From contig NZ_JARGNH010000005.1 in the NCBI RefSeq assembly GCF_029213205.1, positions 115,207-179,206 on the forward strand: a stretch of 64,000 nt of DNA. Direction: 5' to 3'. The position numbers were made by a program, and so were the translations under genes. Positions 9,342 through 19,185 of the stretch are shown here, piece by piece. Under the pieces are notes generated by a model. That model was not told where the DNA came from and did no database searches. It saw only the letters and a program-made list of their open reading frames with translations. The stretch's first letter is position 1, and each line of letters begins with the position of its first letter. The DNA comes from Pseudooceanicola sp. (GTDB lineage: Bacteria > Pseudomonadota > Alphaproteobacteria > Rhodobacterales > Rhodobacteraceae).

Positions 9342-10310
9342 ATGATATTGTGCTGCGGTGAGGCGTTGATCGACATGGTTCCGGCCGAGTCGGCCGCGGG
9401 CGAGACGGGGTTTGTGCCGCTGCCTGGCGGGTCGGTGTTCAACACTGCGATTGCGCTGGCAAGGCTCGGGGCCGGGGTGGCGATGCTGACCGGGCTGTCG
9501 CGTGACAGCTTCGGTGTCCGGTTGGAGGCGGCGCTGATCGAGGCCGGGGTTGGCACCGATCTGCTGATCCGCTCGGACCGGCCAACAACGCTGGCCTTTG
9601 CGCATCTGGACCAGGGCCAGGCACGCTATGAATTCCATGATGAGAATTCCGCCGGGCGGATGATTTGCGATGCCGATATGCCACTGATTCCGGCAGAGGT
9701 GACCTGTCTTTATTTCGGTGGCATCAGTCTGATCGGTGAACCCGGTGCCGATACCTATGCCCGCTTTGCTGTGCGTATGGCGGCGCGCCATCTGCTGGTG
9801 GTCGATCCGAATATCCGTCCCGGGCTTATCGGCGATGAGGCCGGTTATCGCGCCCGGTTGCTGCGGCTGCTGGCGCTGGCGGATATCGCCAAAGCCTCGG
9901 GCGATGATCTGGACTGGCTGTTCCCGGATCTCACCGGCATCGCGGCGCAGGCGGATGCGTTGCGCCGTCTCGGCGCGACACTGGTGGTCATCACCCGCGG
10001 CGCGGCGGGGGCCGTTGGGTTTGCGCGGGATTGGCAGGTCGCGGTTGCCGCGGTTCCCGGTCCGGTGGTCGACACGATTGGCGCTGGCGATATCTTTGCC
10101 GCCGGTCTGCTGGTCCGGCTGGGCGAGCTGGGGATCCGTGGCAAGGCCGATCTGGCTGGGATCGCCCGCGCGACGCTGAAGGATGCGATGGGCTATGCTG
10201 CTCAGGTTGCGGCGTTGTCGATCCGCCATCGGGGCGCGGTGGCGCCCTGTCGCGATGAGGTCCAGATGACCTTGGACGCCGCCGCGCCGCAGGATCTGCC
10301 AAAACATTAA
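9342..10310 (+). CDS. PfkB-family sugar kinase (fructokinase-like)
   Basis: A 322-residue ribokinase/PfkB-family kinase that phosphorylates a sugar using ATP. It begins MILCCGEALIDM, the typical fructokinase opening, has the substrate-binding GGSVFNTAIALARLG near residue 35, and carries the PfkB signature VDTIGAGDIFAAG near residue 245, whose Asp is the catalytic base. The ATG at 9342 is chosen because homologues start MILCCGEA and GGGGGTGGG immediately precedes it. An upstream in-frame GTG at 9309 would only add an atypical leader. It stands alone between tRNA-Met and nasT. Fructose is the best guess. Confidence 0.85.
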   Translation: MILCCGEALIDMVPAESAAGETGFVPLPGGSVFNTAIALARLGAGVAMLTGLSRDSFGVRLEAALIEAGVGTDLLIRSDRPTTLAFAHLDQGQARYEFHDENSAGRMICDADMPLIPAEVTCLYFGGISLIGEPGADTYARFAVRMAARHLLVVDPNIRPGLIGDEAGYRARLLRLLALADIAKASGDDLDWLFPDLTGIAAQADALRRLGATLVVITRGAAGAVGFARDWQVAVAAVPGPVVDTIGAGDIFAAGLLVRLGELGIRGKADLAGIARATLKDAMGYAAQVAALSIRHRGAVAPCRDEVQMTLDAAAPQDLPKH

Positions 10311-10407
10311 TCACTCCGCGTGAATTCCGGGCAGGTCGGGGCGCTCAACAGCCACGCCTGACGCGCTATGGCTTTACTTCCCCCGGCGGGAATGGTGATC
10401 GCTGCTT

Positions 10408-10992
10408 ATGCCGAACACGATCTCGATCACGATTGTCGAGGCTGACCGCGACCGCGCCATGCAGATCGTGGACAGCCTGCGCGAGGCCGGGGATTTTGAC
10501 ATTCACGTCGTCTCCGAACCCTCCAGCCTTGCCCGGCAGGTGGAACATCGGCAGCCCGATATCGTGCTGATCGACCTGACCAACCCATCCCGCGATGTGC
10601 TAGAGGAAATGACTCTGGCCTCGGGGCCGCTGGATCGGCCGGTGGCGATGTTTGTCGACCGGTCCGACGCCGGGCTGTCCGCCGCCGCGATCGAGGCCGG
10701 GGTGTCGGCCTATGTGGTGGACGGGATGAAACCGGCGCGGGTCAAGCCGATCCTGGATGCGGCGATTGCCCGGTTCCGGATGTTTCAGAGAATGCGCACC
10801 GAACTGGCCGAAACCAAGAAGGCGCTGGAAGAACGCAAGCTGATCGACCGGGCCAAGGGGATGATCATGAAGGCGCGCGGCGTTGGTGAGGACGAGGCCT
10901 ATGCCCTGCTGCGCAAGGCAGCGATGAACCAGAACAAGCGGCTGGCCGATGTCGCCGAGGCGCTGGTCTCCAGCGCCGGGTTGCTGTCATGA
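10408..10992 (+). CDS. nasT: NasT: ANTAR-domain antitermination regulator of nitrate assimilation
   Basis: A 194-residue protein with a receiver-like N-terminal domain (about 1-125) and an ANTAR RNA-binding domain (about 130-190). The ANTAR signature is the run LIDRAKGMIMKARG followed by EAYALLRKAAM. NasT binds a pair of hairpins in the nitrate-operon leader and prevents termination. NasS holds it inactive when nitrate is absent. The gene overlaps nasS by four bases (ATGA), so the two are translationally coupled, and the target leader lies just beyond nasS. Together this makes the assignment very secure. Confidence 0.93.
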   Translation: MPNTISITIVEADRDRAMQIVDSLREAGDFDIHVVSEPSSLARQVEHRQPDIVLIDLTNPSRDVLEEMTLASGPLDRPVAMFVDRSDAGLSAAAIEAGVSAYVVDGMKPARVKPILDAAIARFRMFQRMRTELAETKKALEERKLIDRAKGMIMKARGVGEDEAYALLRKAAMNQNKRLADVAEALVSSAGLLS

Positions 10993-12164
10993 GGACCATA
11001 AACCTGTCGGTCGGGTTCATCCCGCTGGTCGATGCGGCACCGCTGATCGTGGCGCATGAGATGGGCTTTGCCGCCGAAGAGGGGATTGCGCTGGTTCTGC
11101 GCAAGGCGCCGTCCTGGTCCAGCCTGCGCGACCTGCTGAGCTTTGGTCAGGTCGATGCGGCGCATATGCTGGCGCCGGTGCCGGTGGCGGCCGCGATGGG
11201 GCTGGGCGGGGCCGGGGTGCCGCTCGCCGCTGCCTCGGTGCTGTCGGTGAATGGCAATGTGATCGGGGTCAGTCGCGGGCTGGAACACCGGCTGCGCGAC
11301 CTCGGCCATGACTTCGCCTTTGGCGATGCCCGCGCCGCCGGTGAGGCGCTGATCGCCGCCAGCAATGGCGTCCTGCGGATCGGGGTGCCGTTCCCGTTCT
11401 CGATGCATGCCGAACTGGTCTATTACTGGCTGACCGCGCTGGGCCTGCCGGCGCCGCAGAACGTGGTCATCCGCACAGTGCCGCCACCGCTGATGGTGCA
11501 GGCGCTGAAGGCCGGCGAGGTCGATGCGTTTTGCGTTGGCGAACCCTGGGGATCAATGGCGGTAGAAGAGGCGGCAGGGGCGCTGTTGCTGCCCTGTTCG
11601 GCGATCTGGGCCTTTGCCCCGGAAAAGGTTTTGGCGGTGCGCTCGGACTGGGCGGAACAGGAAACCGCGCTGCTGTCACCCCTGATCCGCGCAGTCTGGC
11701 GGGCGGGGCGCTGGCTGTCGGATCCCGCCTCGCGCACCTTGGCGGCGGAATTGCTGGGCCGCCCGGCCTATCTGGGCCTGTCGCCCGAGGTGATCGACCG
11801 CGCCCTGTCCGGGCGGCTGGTGATCTCGCAGGCCGGAGAAGAACGTCAGGTCAACGGGTTTCTGGAATTTCACCGTGGCGCTGCGAATTTCCCCTGGCGG
11901 TCGCAGGGCGAATGGATCGGCCGACAATTGGCGGCACGCACCGGGTTTGACCGAGACCATGCGGCGCGCAGCGCCCGAGCGGTGTTTCGCAGTGACCTCT
12001 ATCGCAAGGCGCTGATCGGCACCGGCGCGGACCTGCCCGGTGCCTCGCTCAAGATCGAAGGCGCGCTGTCGCAGGAATCGGCCTTTGCCGCGCGCTCCGG
12101 GCAGATGCTGTTGCAGCCGGATCGGTTCTTTGATGGCCGCGTGTTTGAGCCCTCTGCCGAGTAA
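10989..12164 (+). CDS. nasS: NasS: cytoplasmic nitrate sensor controlling NasT
   Basis: A 391-residue protein related to the nitrate-binding protein NrtA (both carry the LVDAAPL or LTDMAPL type of start and the AHMLA segment). It has no signal peptide: the sequence begins MRTINLSVGFIPLVDAAPL. That is the hallmark of NasS, a cytoplasmic sensor derived from the transporter binding protein. Without nitrate it binds NasT. Nitrate binding releases NasT to antiterminate. The four-base overlap with nasT, and nrtA as the next gene, support this. Confidence 0.92.
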   Translation: MRTINLSVGFIPLVDAAPLIVAHEMGFAAEEGIALVLRKAPSWSSLRDLLSFGQVDAAHMLAPVPVAAAMGLGGAGVPLAAASVLSVNGNVIGVSRGLEHRLRDLGHDFAFGDARAAGEALIAASNGVLRIGVPFPFSMHAELVYYWLTALGLPAPQNVVIRTVPPPLMVQALKAGEVDAFCVGEPWGSMAVEEAAGALLLPCSAIWAFAPEKVLAVRSDWAEQETALLSPLIRAVWRAGRWLSDPASRTLAAELLGRPAYLGLSPEVIDRALSGRLVISQAGEERQVNGFLEFHRGAANFPWRSQGEWIGRQLAARTGFDRDHAARSARAVFRSDLYRKALIGTGADLPGASLKIEGALSQESAFAARSGQMLLQPDRFFDGRVFEPSAE

Positions 12165-12276
12165 CGCCCAAAAAAGGTGCAGTTGCAGCGAGATTCATGC
12201 GGCAACGCAGCAGTGTTCGGTGAATCGGCCAGATTCAATTGGACCGCGCCGCCGGGCATTGGAATAGTCAAGACAC

Positions 12277-12298
12277 CGACAGGCAACGACGCCCGTCG
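12277..12298 (+). promoter_or_regulatory. Probable NasT (ANTAR) target hairpin in the nrtA leader
   Basis: The stem CGAC-A-GGC / GCC-C-GTCG (seven pairs with one A-C mismatch) closes a six-base loop AACGAC. ANTAR proteins recognise hexanucleotide loops with A at position 1 and G at position 4, and this loop fits exactly. It lies 36 bases before a strong terminator in the 264-bp leader between nasS and nrtA. The second hexaloop expected upstream is not obvious to me. Confidence 0.6.
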
Positions 12299-12333
12299 CC
12301 GAGACATTCCCGCAGACTGGGATTTTCCTGAGC

Positions 12334-12393
12334 AAAGCCGCTCGACCCTCCACCGCATAGGCCGGTGGGGCAGGTCAGCGGCTTTTTTCTTTT
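12334..12393 (+). terminator. Leader terminator controlling the nitrate operon
   Basis: A long stem AAAGCCGCT / AGCGGCTTT, continued by GACC/GGTC, encloses a second perfect hairpin CCACCG / CGGTGG and runs into TTTTTTCTTTT. It ends 35 bases before nrtA. With NasT-NasS encoded just upstream and an ANTAR-type hairpin before it, this is the attenuator expected to be read through only when nitrate is present. Confidence 0.85.
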
Positions 12394-12428
12394 GCCCGGT
12401 CACCGGGCCAGATTCGAAAGGGACAGAC

Positions 12429-13799
12429 ATGTTAAAGAACCTTCTCCTCGCCCTCGCAACCGGCACCAGCCTGACCGGCGCGGCCTTTGCCGCCCCGCTG
12501 GAGCTGGAAAAGGACGAGCTGACCTTTGGCTTTATCAAGCTCACCGATATGGCGCCGCTGGCGGTGGCTTATGAGCAGGGCTATTTCCTCGACGAAGGGT
12601 TGTTCGTCACGCTTGAGGCGCAGGCCAACTGGAAGGTGCTGCTGGATGGTGTGATCGACGGCAAGCTGGACGGCGCGCATATGCTGGCCGGGCAGCCGTT
12701 GGCCGCGACCATTGGTTTCGGCACCGAGGCGCATATCATCACCCCGTTTTCGATGGACCTGAACGGCAATGGCATCACCGTGTCGAATGAGGTCTGGGCC
12801 GAGATGAAACCGAACATCCCGGTGATGGCGGACGGTCGCCCGCAGCACCCGATTTCCGCCGAAGCGCTGGCACCTGTGGTTGCGAAATACAACGCCGAGG
12901 GCAAGCCCTTTAACATGGGCATGGTGTTCCCGGTCTCTACCCATAATTACGAGCTGCGCTATTGGCTGGCCGCCGGTGGTCTGCATCCGGGGTTCTATTC
13001 CGACGACAACACCAGCGGCCAGATCGGCGCCGAAGTGCTGCTGTCGGTGACGCCGCCGCCGCAGATGCCGGCGACGCTCGAAGCCGGGACGATCTATGGC
13101 TACTGCGTCGGCGAACCCTGGAACCAGCAGGCGGTGTTCAAGGGCATCGGGGTGCCGGTGGTTACCGATTACGAGCTGTGGAAGAACAACCCCGAAAAGG
13201 TGTTCGGGATCACCGCCGAATTTTCGGAGACCTATCCCAACACCACCAAGGCCGTGGTCAAGGCGCTGATCCGGGCGGCGATCTGGCTGGACGAAAACGA
13301 CAATGCCAACCGGCCCGAGGCCGTCGAGATCCTGAGCCGTCCGGAATATGTCGGCGCCGATGCCGAGGTGATCGCCAATTCGATGACCGGCACCTTTGAA
13401 TACGAAAAGGGCGACACCCGCGAAGTGCCGGATTTCAACGTGTTCTTTCGCTACAACGCCACCTACCCGTTCTATTCGGACGCGGTTTGGTATCTGACCC
13501 AGATGCGTCGCTGGGGTCAGATCGGTGAGGCCAAGTCGGACACCTGGTACGCCGAGGTCGCCAAATCGGTCTATCGCCCGGACATCTACCTTGAGGCGGC
13601 GCGGCTGCTGGTCGATGAGGGCCTGGCCCAGGTGGCGGATTTTCCCTGGGACAGCGATGGCTACAAGGCGCCGACCCCGGCTGCCGATATCATCGACGGC
13701 ATCGCCTATGACGGCAAATCCCCCAACGCCTATCTCGACAGTCTGCCGATCGGGCTGAAGGGCGCACAGAAAGTCGTCGGCACCGAGGTCCGGGGCTGA
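12429..13799 (+). CDS. nrtA: NrtA: periplasmic nitrate-binding protein of the ABC transporter
   Basis: A 456-residue nitrate/nitrite-binding protein. A Sec signal peptide ([20 protein letters not shown], cleaved after AFAA) precedes the mature domain. The CmpA/NrtA fold shows in [20 protein letters not shown], the [11 protein letters not shown] segment and GYCVGEPWN. It lacks a lipobox, so it is probably soluble in the periplasm. The start at 12429 follows AAAGGGACAG and the leader terminator. It is the first gene of the nrtA-nrtB-nrtC operon, and its product delivers nitrate to NrtB. NasS, just upstream, is its cytoplasmic cousin. Confidence 0.93.
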   Translation: MLKNLLLALATGTSLTGAAFAAPLELEKDELTFGFIKLTDMAPLAVAYEQGYFLDEGLFVTLEAQANWKVLLDGVIDGKLDGAHMLAGQPLAATIGFGTEAHIITPFSMDLNGNGITVSNEVWAEMKPNIPVMADGRPQHPISAEALAPVVAKYNAEGKPFNMGMVFPVSTHNYELRYWLAAGGLHPGFYSDDNTSGQIGAEVLLSVTPPPQMPATLEAGTIYGYCVGEPWNQQAVFKGIGVPVVTDYELWKNNPEKVFGITAEFSETYPNTTKAVVKALIRAAIWLDENDNANRPEAVEILSRPEYVGADAEVIANSMTGTFEYEKGDTREVPDFNVFFRYNATYPFYSDAVWYLTQMRRWGQIGEAKSDTWYAEVAKSVYRPDIYLEAARLLVDEGLAQVADFPWDSDGYKAPTPAADIIDGIAYDGKSPNAYLDSLPIGLKGAQKVVGTEVRG

Positions 13800-13800
13800 G

Positions 13801-13905
13801 CGCCCCCTCACCCCGGCCCTCTCCCCCGCCGGGGAGAGGGAGCCGCCCAATTCAAGCGCGCCGCCCTTGCCCTCTCCTCTCGGGGAGAAGGTTGGGTGAG
13901 GGGCG
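13801..13905. repeat. Palindromic intergenic element between nrtA and nrtB
   Basis: The 133-bp gap holds a perfect 10-bp hairpin (CCCTCTCCCC, four-base loop, GGGGAGAGGG at 13817-13840). Around it is an outer inverted repeat (CGCCCCCTCACCC at 13801-13813 with GGGTGAGGGGCG at 13894-13905, one extra base). Such C-rich palindromes recur as REP-like elements in GC-rich proteobacteria. Here it could limit read-through or protect the nrtA end of the message, so that more binding protein than permease is made. Confidence 0.7.
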
Positions 13906-13932
13906 CGCGCGACAGGTTACGGAGCAGAGATA

Positions 13933-15015
13933 ATGACCACCGTCGATCCCGAATTCACCGGTGAGGCCGCCCGCGAGGCGCGCCGCGCCCGCCGCTTCAC
14001 CCGCATCAACAAGGCGGATGCCTGGTTTCGGGTGCTGGGCCTGGCCTGGGTCACCCCGATCCTCAAGGCCGTCGCCGGGGACAATCCGCGGGCGCAGATG
14101 AAAGACATTTGGCGGCTGCTGGCGGTGCCGCTGATCGCGATTGGTGCGTTCCTGCTGATGTGGGGGATCTTGGCACCCAAGGTGCAGACCTCTCTGGGTG
14201 CGGTGCCAGGACCGGCCAAGGTCTGGGTCGAGGCGGTGAACCTGCACCAGGATGCGCAGGCCAAAGCGGTCAAGAAGGCCAAGTTCGATGCGATGGTCGA
14301 CAAGCGCAATGAAAAGCTGATCGCGGCGGGCAAGGCGGATCAGGTCAAAAACGTCGCCTATACCGGCGCGCCGAGCTACTACGAACAGATATGGACCTCG
14401 ATCAAGACGGTGTTCTTTGGCTTTCTGGTCGCCACCATCGTGGCGGTGCCGCTGGGGATCATGGCCGGGCTGTCGCCGACCGCAAATGCCGCGCTGAACC
14501 CGCTGATCCAGATCTTCAAACCGGTGTCGCCGCTGGCCTGGCTGCCGATCGTCACAATGATCGTCTCGGCGGTCTATGCGACCAACGACGGGCTGTTTTC
14601 CAAGAGCTTTCTGGTCTCGGCGATCACCGTCACGCTTTGTTCGCTCTGGCCGACCCTGATCAACACCGCGCTGGGCGTCGCCAGCATCGACAAGGATCTG
14701 ATCAGCGTCTCGAAAGTGCTGAAAATGGGCATCTGGTCGAAGATCACCAAGCTGGTGCTGCCCTCGGCGCTGCCGCTGATCTTTACCGGGCTGCGGCTGT
14801 CCCTGGGCGTCGGCTGGATGGTGTTGATCGCCGCCGAGATGCTGGCGCAGAACCCAGGCCTGGGCAAATTCGTCTGGGACGAGTTCCAGAACGGATCGTC
14901 GTCGTCGCTGGCCAGGATCATGGTGGCGGTGTTCACCATCGGGATCATCGGCTTCTTGCTGGATCGGGTGATGCTCGCGCTGCAATCGCTCTTCACCTTT
15001 TCGAACAACAGGTGA
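13933..15015 (+). CDS. nrtB: NrtB: nitrate ABC transporter permease
   Basis: A 360-residue inner-membrane permease of the NrtB/SsuC type. A cytoplasmic N-terminus of about 55 residues leads to a first membrane segment ([19 protein letters not shown]), a long periplasmic loop rich in Lys and Ala, and then the BPD transporter core from about residue 150. The EAA-type loop that contacts the ATPase is visible around [20 protein letters not shown]. NrtB forms the nitrate channel, receives substrate from NrtA and is powered by the ATPase encoded five bases downstream. Confidence 0.93.
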   Translation: MTTVDPEFTGEAAREARRARRFTRINKADAWFRVLGLAWVTPILKAVAGDNPRAQMKDIWRLLAVPLIAIGAFLLMWGILAPKVQTSLGAVPGPAKVWVEAVNLHQDAQAKAVKKAKFDAMVDKRNEKLIAAGKADQVKNVAYTGAPSYYEQIWTSIKTVFFGFLVATIVAVPLGIMAGLSPTANAALNPLIQIFKPVSPLAWLPIVTMIVSAVYATNDGLFSKSFLVSAITVTLCSLWPTLINTALGVASIDKDLISVSKVLKMGIWSKITKLVLPSALPLIFTGLRLSLGVGWMVLIAAEMLAQNPGLGKFVWDEFQNGSSSSLARIMVAVFTIGIIGFLLDRVMLALQSLFTFSNNR

Positions 15016-15020
15016 GCGGG

Positions 15021-16694
15021 ATGAGCATTCTGAAATTCGAAAATGTGTCCAAAGGGTTTGGCGCGGGTTTGAACCGGTCCGAGGTTCTGAAAGGGATTTC
15101 GCTGGACGTGACTGAGGGTGAATTTGTCGCCATCCTCGGGTTTTCCGGCAGCGGTAAATCGACCCTGATGAACCTGATTGCCGGTCTGGAAGCCCCCGAC
15201 AAGGGACGCGTCACCTTTCGCGGCAAGCCGATCGAGGGGCCGGGGCCGGAGCGCGGGTTGGTGTTCCAGAGCTATTCGCTGATGCCCTGGCTGACGGTGC
15301 TGGGCAATGTGATGCTGGCCATCGACGCGGTGCACCCGAAGCTGTCCAGGGCGAAAAAAGCGGCCAAGGCGGATCATTACATCCAGATGGTCGGGCTCAG
15401 CCATGCCGCCAGCCGACGACCGGCGGAATTGTCCGGCGGCATGCGGCAAAGGGTGTCGGTGGCGCGGGCGCTGGCGATGGAGCCGGAGATGCTGCTGCTG
15501 GATGAGCCGCTCAGCGCTTTGGACGCGTTGACCCGGGCCAATCTGGCGGATGAGATCCTGGAGATCTGGGAGCAGGACAAGAAGACCTGCATCCTGATCA
15601 CCAATGATGTCGACGAGGCGATCCTGCTGGCCGACCGGATCGTGCCGCTGAACCCGGATGGCACCCTGGGTGCGCCGGTCAAGGTATCGCTGCCGCGACC
15701 GCGCGACCGCAGCACGATGAACCACGATCCGGCGTTCAAGGCGCTGCGGGCACAGGTCACCACCTATCTGATGGATGTCGGAATCGAGGCCAAAGTCGAA
15801 GGCACCCGGCAATTGCCGACAATCAAACCGATGCATTCGATCCCGGCGGCGGTGGCCAAGACGCAGGAGGGGCTGATCGGCGAACGGTTTCTGACCTTCT
15901 CGGAAATTCACAAGATCTACCCGACGCCCAAGGGCCCGCTGACCGTGGTCGAGGATTTCAACCTCAAGCTCAATCGAGGCGAGTTTGTCTCGCTGATCGG
16001 TCATTCCGGCTGTGGCAAATCCACGGTTTTGACGATGGCCGCCGGGTTGAACGAGATCTCGAAAGGGGTGATCAAACTGGACGGTTATGTCGTCAAGGAT
16101 GCCAATCCCGAACGGGCTGTGGTGTTCCAGTCGCCGAACCTGTTCCCCTGGCTCACCGCCAAAGAGAATGTCGCGATCGGAGTGGCCAAGGTCTATCCCA
16201 AGGCCAGCCAGGCTGAGCGTAAGGATGTGATCGAGTATTACCTGGAACGGGTCGGACTGGGTGACGCGATGGACCGCCCCGCCGTCGATATGTCGAACGG
16301 CATGAAACAGCGAGTCGGGATCGCGCGGGCCTTTGCCCTGTCGCCCAAGCTGCTGTTGCTCGACGAACCTTTTGGCATGCTCGACAGCCTGACCCGCTGG
16401 GAATTGCAGGAGGTGCTGATGGAGGTGTGGGACCACACCAAGGTCACCGCGATCTGCGTCACCCATGACGTGGACGAGGCGATCCTCCTGGCCGACCGGG
16501 TGGTGATGATGACCAACGGGCCGCAGGCCACCATCGGCAAGATCACCGAGGTCGACCTGCCGCGTCCGCGCAGCCGCAAGGCATTGCTCGAGCACCCGGA
16601 TTACTACGCCTACCGGCAAGAGGTGCTCGATTTCCTCGAGGAATATGAACATGGGGCCAAGCCGAAACCGGCCAAGGCCATCGCGGCGGAGTGA
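15021..16694 (+). CDS. nrtC: Tandem ABC ATPase of the nitrate transporter (NrtC/NrtD-like fusion)
   Basis: A 557-residue protein with two complete ATPase domains. Domain 1 has Walker A GFSGSGKS (40-47), Q83, signature LSGGM (137-141) and Walker B D161-E162. Domain 2 has Walker A GHSGCGKS (327-334), Q370, signature MSNGM (424-428), D448-E449 and switch His482. Domain 1 carries Asn195 where the switch His is expected, and domain 2 has a degenerate signature, so one of the two composite ATP sites looks impaired. Separate NrtC and NrtD subunits are usual in cyanobacteria; here both are in one chain and no solute-binding domain is attached. The start follows nrtB by five bases (GAGCGGG before ATG). 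Confidence 0.92.
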   Translation: MSILKFENVSKGFGAGLNRSEVLKGISLDVTEGEFVAILGFSGSGKSTLMNLIAGLEAPDKGRVTFRGKPIEGPGPERGLVFQSYSLMPWLTVLGNVMLAIDAVHPKLSRAKKAAKADHYIQMVGLSHAASRRPAELSGGMRQRVSVARALAMEPEMLLLDEPLSALDALTRANLADEILEIWEQDKKTCILITNDVDEAILLADRIVPLNPDGTLGAPVKVSLPRPRDRSTMNHDPAFKALRAQVTTYLMDVGIEAKVEGTRQLPTIKPMHSIPAAVAKTQEGLIGERFLTFSEIHKIYPTPKGPLTVVEDFNLKLNRGEFVSLIGHSGCGKSTVLTMAAGLNEISKGVIKLDGYVVKDANPERAVVFQSPNLFPWLTAKENVAIGVAKVYPKASQAERKDVIEYYLERVGLGDAMDRPAVDMSNGMKQRVGIARAFALSPKLLLLDEPFGMLDSLTRWELQEVLMEVWDHTKVTAICVTHDVDEAILLADRVVMMTNGPQATIGKITEVDLPRPRSRKALLEHPDYYAYRQEVLDFLEEYEHGAKPKPAKAIAAE

Positions 16695-16749
16695 GACAGA
16701 TGACCAAGTTCGAAACCCAGGCGACCGATACCTTTTTGGAGGCCAAACA

Positions 16750-19185
16750 ATGAAACAGAAACTGGTTGTCATCGGGGCCGGCATGGCCTCGGGTCGGGTG
16801 CTGGAACACTTGACCGATGATGCGCCCGAGGCGTTCGATATCACTCTGTTCAACGCCGAACCGCGCGGCAATTACAACCGGCTGATGCTGTCGCCGGTGC
16901 TGTCGGGCGAAAAGACCTATCAGGACATCATCACCCATGATGATGCCTGGTATGCCGCGCGCGGGGTGACCTGCCGGTTCGGCGAAAGCGTGGTGTCCAT
17001 CGACCGCAAGAACAAGCAGGTCATCGGTCAGAATGGCGCGGTGGCCTATGACAAGCTGGTGATTGCCACCGGGTCGGCACCGTTCATCATTCCGGTGCCG
17101 GGTAAGGATTTGCCGGGGGTGGTGACCTATCGCGATCTGGATGACACCGACGCGATGGTTGCGGCGGCGGCCGGGGGCGGATCGGCGGTGGTGATCGGCG
17201 GCGGCTTGCTGGGGCTTGAGGCGGCAGCGGGGCTGGCGATGCGCGGCATGAAGGTGACGGTGCTGCATCTGATGGGCCATCTGATGGAGCGGCAGCTGGA
17301 CGAGGCGGCGGGCTATCTGCTGCGCCGCGACCTTGAGGGGCGCGGCATCACCATCAAGACCCAGGCCGCGACCAAGGCGATCCTGGGCGAGGATCGGGTC
17401 GAAGCCGTGCTGCTGGAAAGCGGCGAGACCCTGGCCGCCGATCTGGTGGTGATGGCGGTGGGCATCCGGCCCGAAACCCGGGTTGCCACCGATGCCGCGC
17501 TTGAGGTGGCGCGCGGGGTCGAGGTGAATGCGCAGATGCAGACCTCGGACCCGGATGTCTATGCGGTGGGCGAATGCGTCGAGCTGGACGGACTGCTGTT
17601 TGGCCTGGTCGCTCCGCTCTATGAACAGGCGCGGGTGGTGGCCAATGGCTTGCTGGGCAAGCCGGATGTGTTCGTCGCCAAGGAATTGGCGACCAAGCTG
17701 AAGGTGACCGGCTGCGATCTGTTCAGCGCTGGCGATTTTGCCGAGGGGGAGGGGCGTGAGGATATCGTGTTCCGCGATCCGTCGCGCGGCATATACAAGC
17801 GGCTGGTGATCGAGGGTGACCGGCTGATCGGCGCGGTGATGTATGGCAATACCGCTGATGGCAACTGGTTCTTTGGCCTGATCAAGGACGGCACCGAGAT
17901 CGACGAGATGCGCGACACGCTGATCTTTGGCCCGGCATTTCAGGGGGGCGATTCACTGGACCCTCTCTCAGCCGTTGCAGCATTGCCGCCTGAGGCGGAG
18001 ATTTGCGGCTGCAACGGCGTATGCAAAGGCAAGATCGTCGAGGCCATCGCGGGCGGCGCCACCGACCTCGGCGCGGTGCGGGCCCAGACCAAGGCCAGCG
18101 GATCCTGCGGCACCTGCACCGGGCTGGTCGAGCAATTGTTGCAGGTGACGCTGGGCGATGACTTCCAGATGCCGACGGCGCAACCGATCTGTGGCTGCAC
18201 CGATCTGACCCATGAGGACGTGCGCCGCCTGATCAAGTCGCAGGAGTTGAAGAGCCAGGCCGCCGTCTGGCAGGAACTGGGCTGGACCACGCCGAACGGG
18301 TGCCATGTCTGCCGTCCGGCGTTGAACTTCTATCTGCTGGCCGATTGGCCGCTGGAATACCTCGACGACCCGCAAAGCCGGTTCGTCAATGAACGCAAAC
18401 ACGCCAATATCCAGAAGGATGGCACATTCAGCGTGATGCCGCGAATGTGGGGCGGCATGACCACCCCGGACGAGCTGCGTGCGATTGCCGATGCGGCGGA
18501 CAAATACAAGGTGCCGACCGTGCATGTCACCGGCGGCCAGCGGATCGACCTGCTGGGGGTCAAAGGTGAGGATCTGCCGGCGATCTGGGCCGATCTGAAC
18601 CGCGCCGGGATGGTGTCGGGCCATGCCTATTCCAAGGGGCTGCGGACGGTGAAAACCTGTGTTGGCACCGATCATTGCCGATTTGCTACCCAGGACAGCA
18701 CCGGCCTCGGCATCAAGTTGGAAAAACACCTCTGGGGGTCCTGGACGCCGCATAAGGTGAAGCTCGGCGTCTCCGGCTGCCCGCGCAATTGCGCCGAGGC
18801 GACCTGCAAGGATATCGGCGTGGTCTGCGTCGATTCCGGCTATCAGATCGGGGTTGCAGGCGCGGCGGGCATGGATCTGAAGGAAACCGAACGGCTGACC
18901 GAAGCCAAGAGCGAGGATGAGGCGATCGCGCTGATCACCGCCTTTATGCAACTCTACCGCGAAAACGCCAAATACCTCGACCGGCCCTATAAATGGGTCG
19001 CCAAGGTCGGTCTGGATTGGGTCAAGGAGCGGGTGGTGGACGACCTTGAGAGTCGCGCCGCGCTGGTCGACCGGTTCGAGATTTCGCAATCGATCTATCG
19101 CAAGGACCCCTGGGCCGAGCATGTGCAGAACCGGGCGCAGATCTATGCGCCGTTGGCCGATCTGACTTTGGAGGCCGCAGAATGA
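16750..19185 (+). CDS. nirB: NirB/NasB: large subunit of assimilatory NAD(P)H nitrite reductase
   Basis: An 811-residue flavo-iron-sulfur-siroheme enzyme reducing nitrite to ammonium in the cytoplasm. An FAD/NAD(P)H domain comes first (VVIGAGMASGRVLEHL; second Rossmann motif VVIGGGLLGLEAAAG). A BFD-type [2Fe-2S] domain follows with Cys419, Cys421, Cys453 and Cys456. The siroheme domain has Cys637, Cys643, Cys677 and Cys681 in the C-x5-C and C-x3-C pattern that binds [4Fe-4S] and siroheme. GGAGG precedes the ATG at a good distance. It overlaps nirD by four bases. Siroheme for it should come from the cysG gene at the end of the operon. Confidence 0.95.
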   Translation: MKQKLVVIGAGMASGRVLEHLTDDAPEAFDITLFNAEPRGNYNRLMLSPVLSGEKTYQDIITHDDAWYAARGVTCRFGESVVSIDRKNKQVIGQNGAVAYDKLVIATGSAPFIIPVPGKDLPGVVTYRDLDDTDAMVAAAAGGGSAVVIGGGLLGLEAAAGLAMRGMKVTVLHLMGHLMERQLDEAAGYLLRRDLEGRGITIKTQAATKAILGEDRVEAVLLESGETLAADLVVMAVGIRPETRVATDAALEVARGVEVNAQMQTSDPDVYAVGECVELDGLLFGLVAPLYEQARVVANGLLGKPDVFVAKELATKLKVTGCDLFSAGDFAEGEGREDIVFRDPSRGIYKRLVIEGDRLIGAVMYGNTADGNWFFGLIKDGTEIDEMRDTLIFGPAFQGGDSLDPLSAVAALPPEAEICGCNGVCKGKIVEAIAGGATDLGAVRAQTKASGSCGTCTGLVEQLLQVTLGDDFQMPTAQPICGCTDLTHEDVRRLIKSQELKSQAAVWQELGWTTPNGCHVCRPALNFYLLADWPLEYLDDPQSRFVNERKHANIQKDGTFSVMPRMWGGMTTPDELRAIADAADKYKVPTVHVTGGQRIDLLGVKGEDLPAIWADLNRAGMVSGHAYSKGLRTVKTCVGTDHCRFATQDSTGLGIKLEKHLWGSWTPHKVKLGVSGCPRNCAEATCKDIGVVCVDSGYQIGVAGAAGMDLKETERLTEAKSEDEAIALITAFMQLYRENAKYLDRPYKWVAKVGLDWVKERVVDDLESRAALVDRFEISQSIYRKDPWAEHVQNRAQIYAPLADLTLEAAE

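Noticed and set aside
14574..16871. A 765-codon open frame on the minus strand opposite nrtB and the nitrate ATPase
   Set aside because: Antisense shadow of two clear genes; no ribosome site and low-complexity basic composition.
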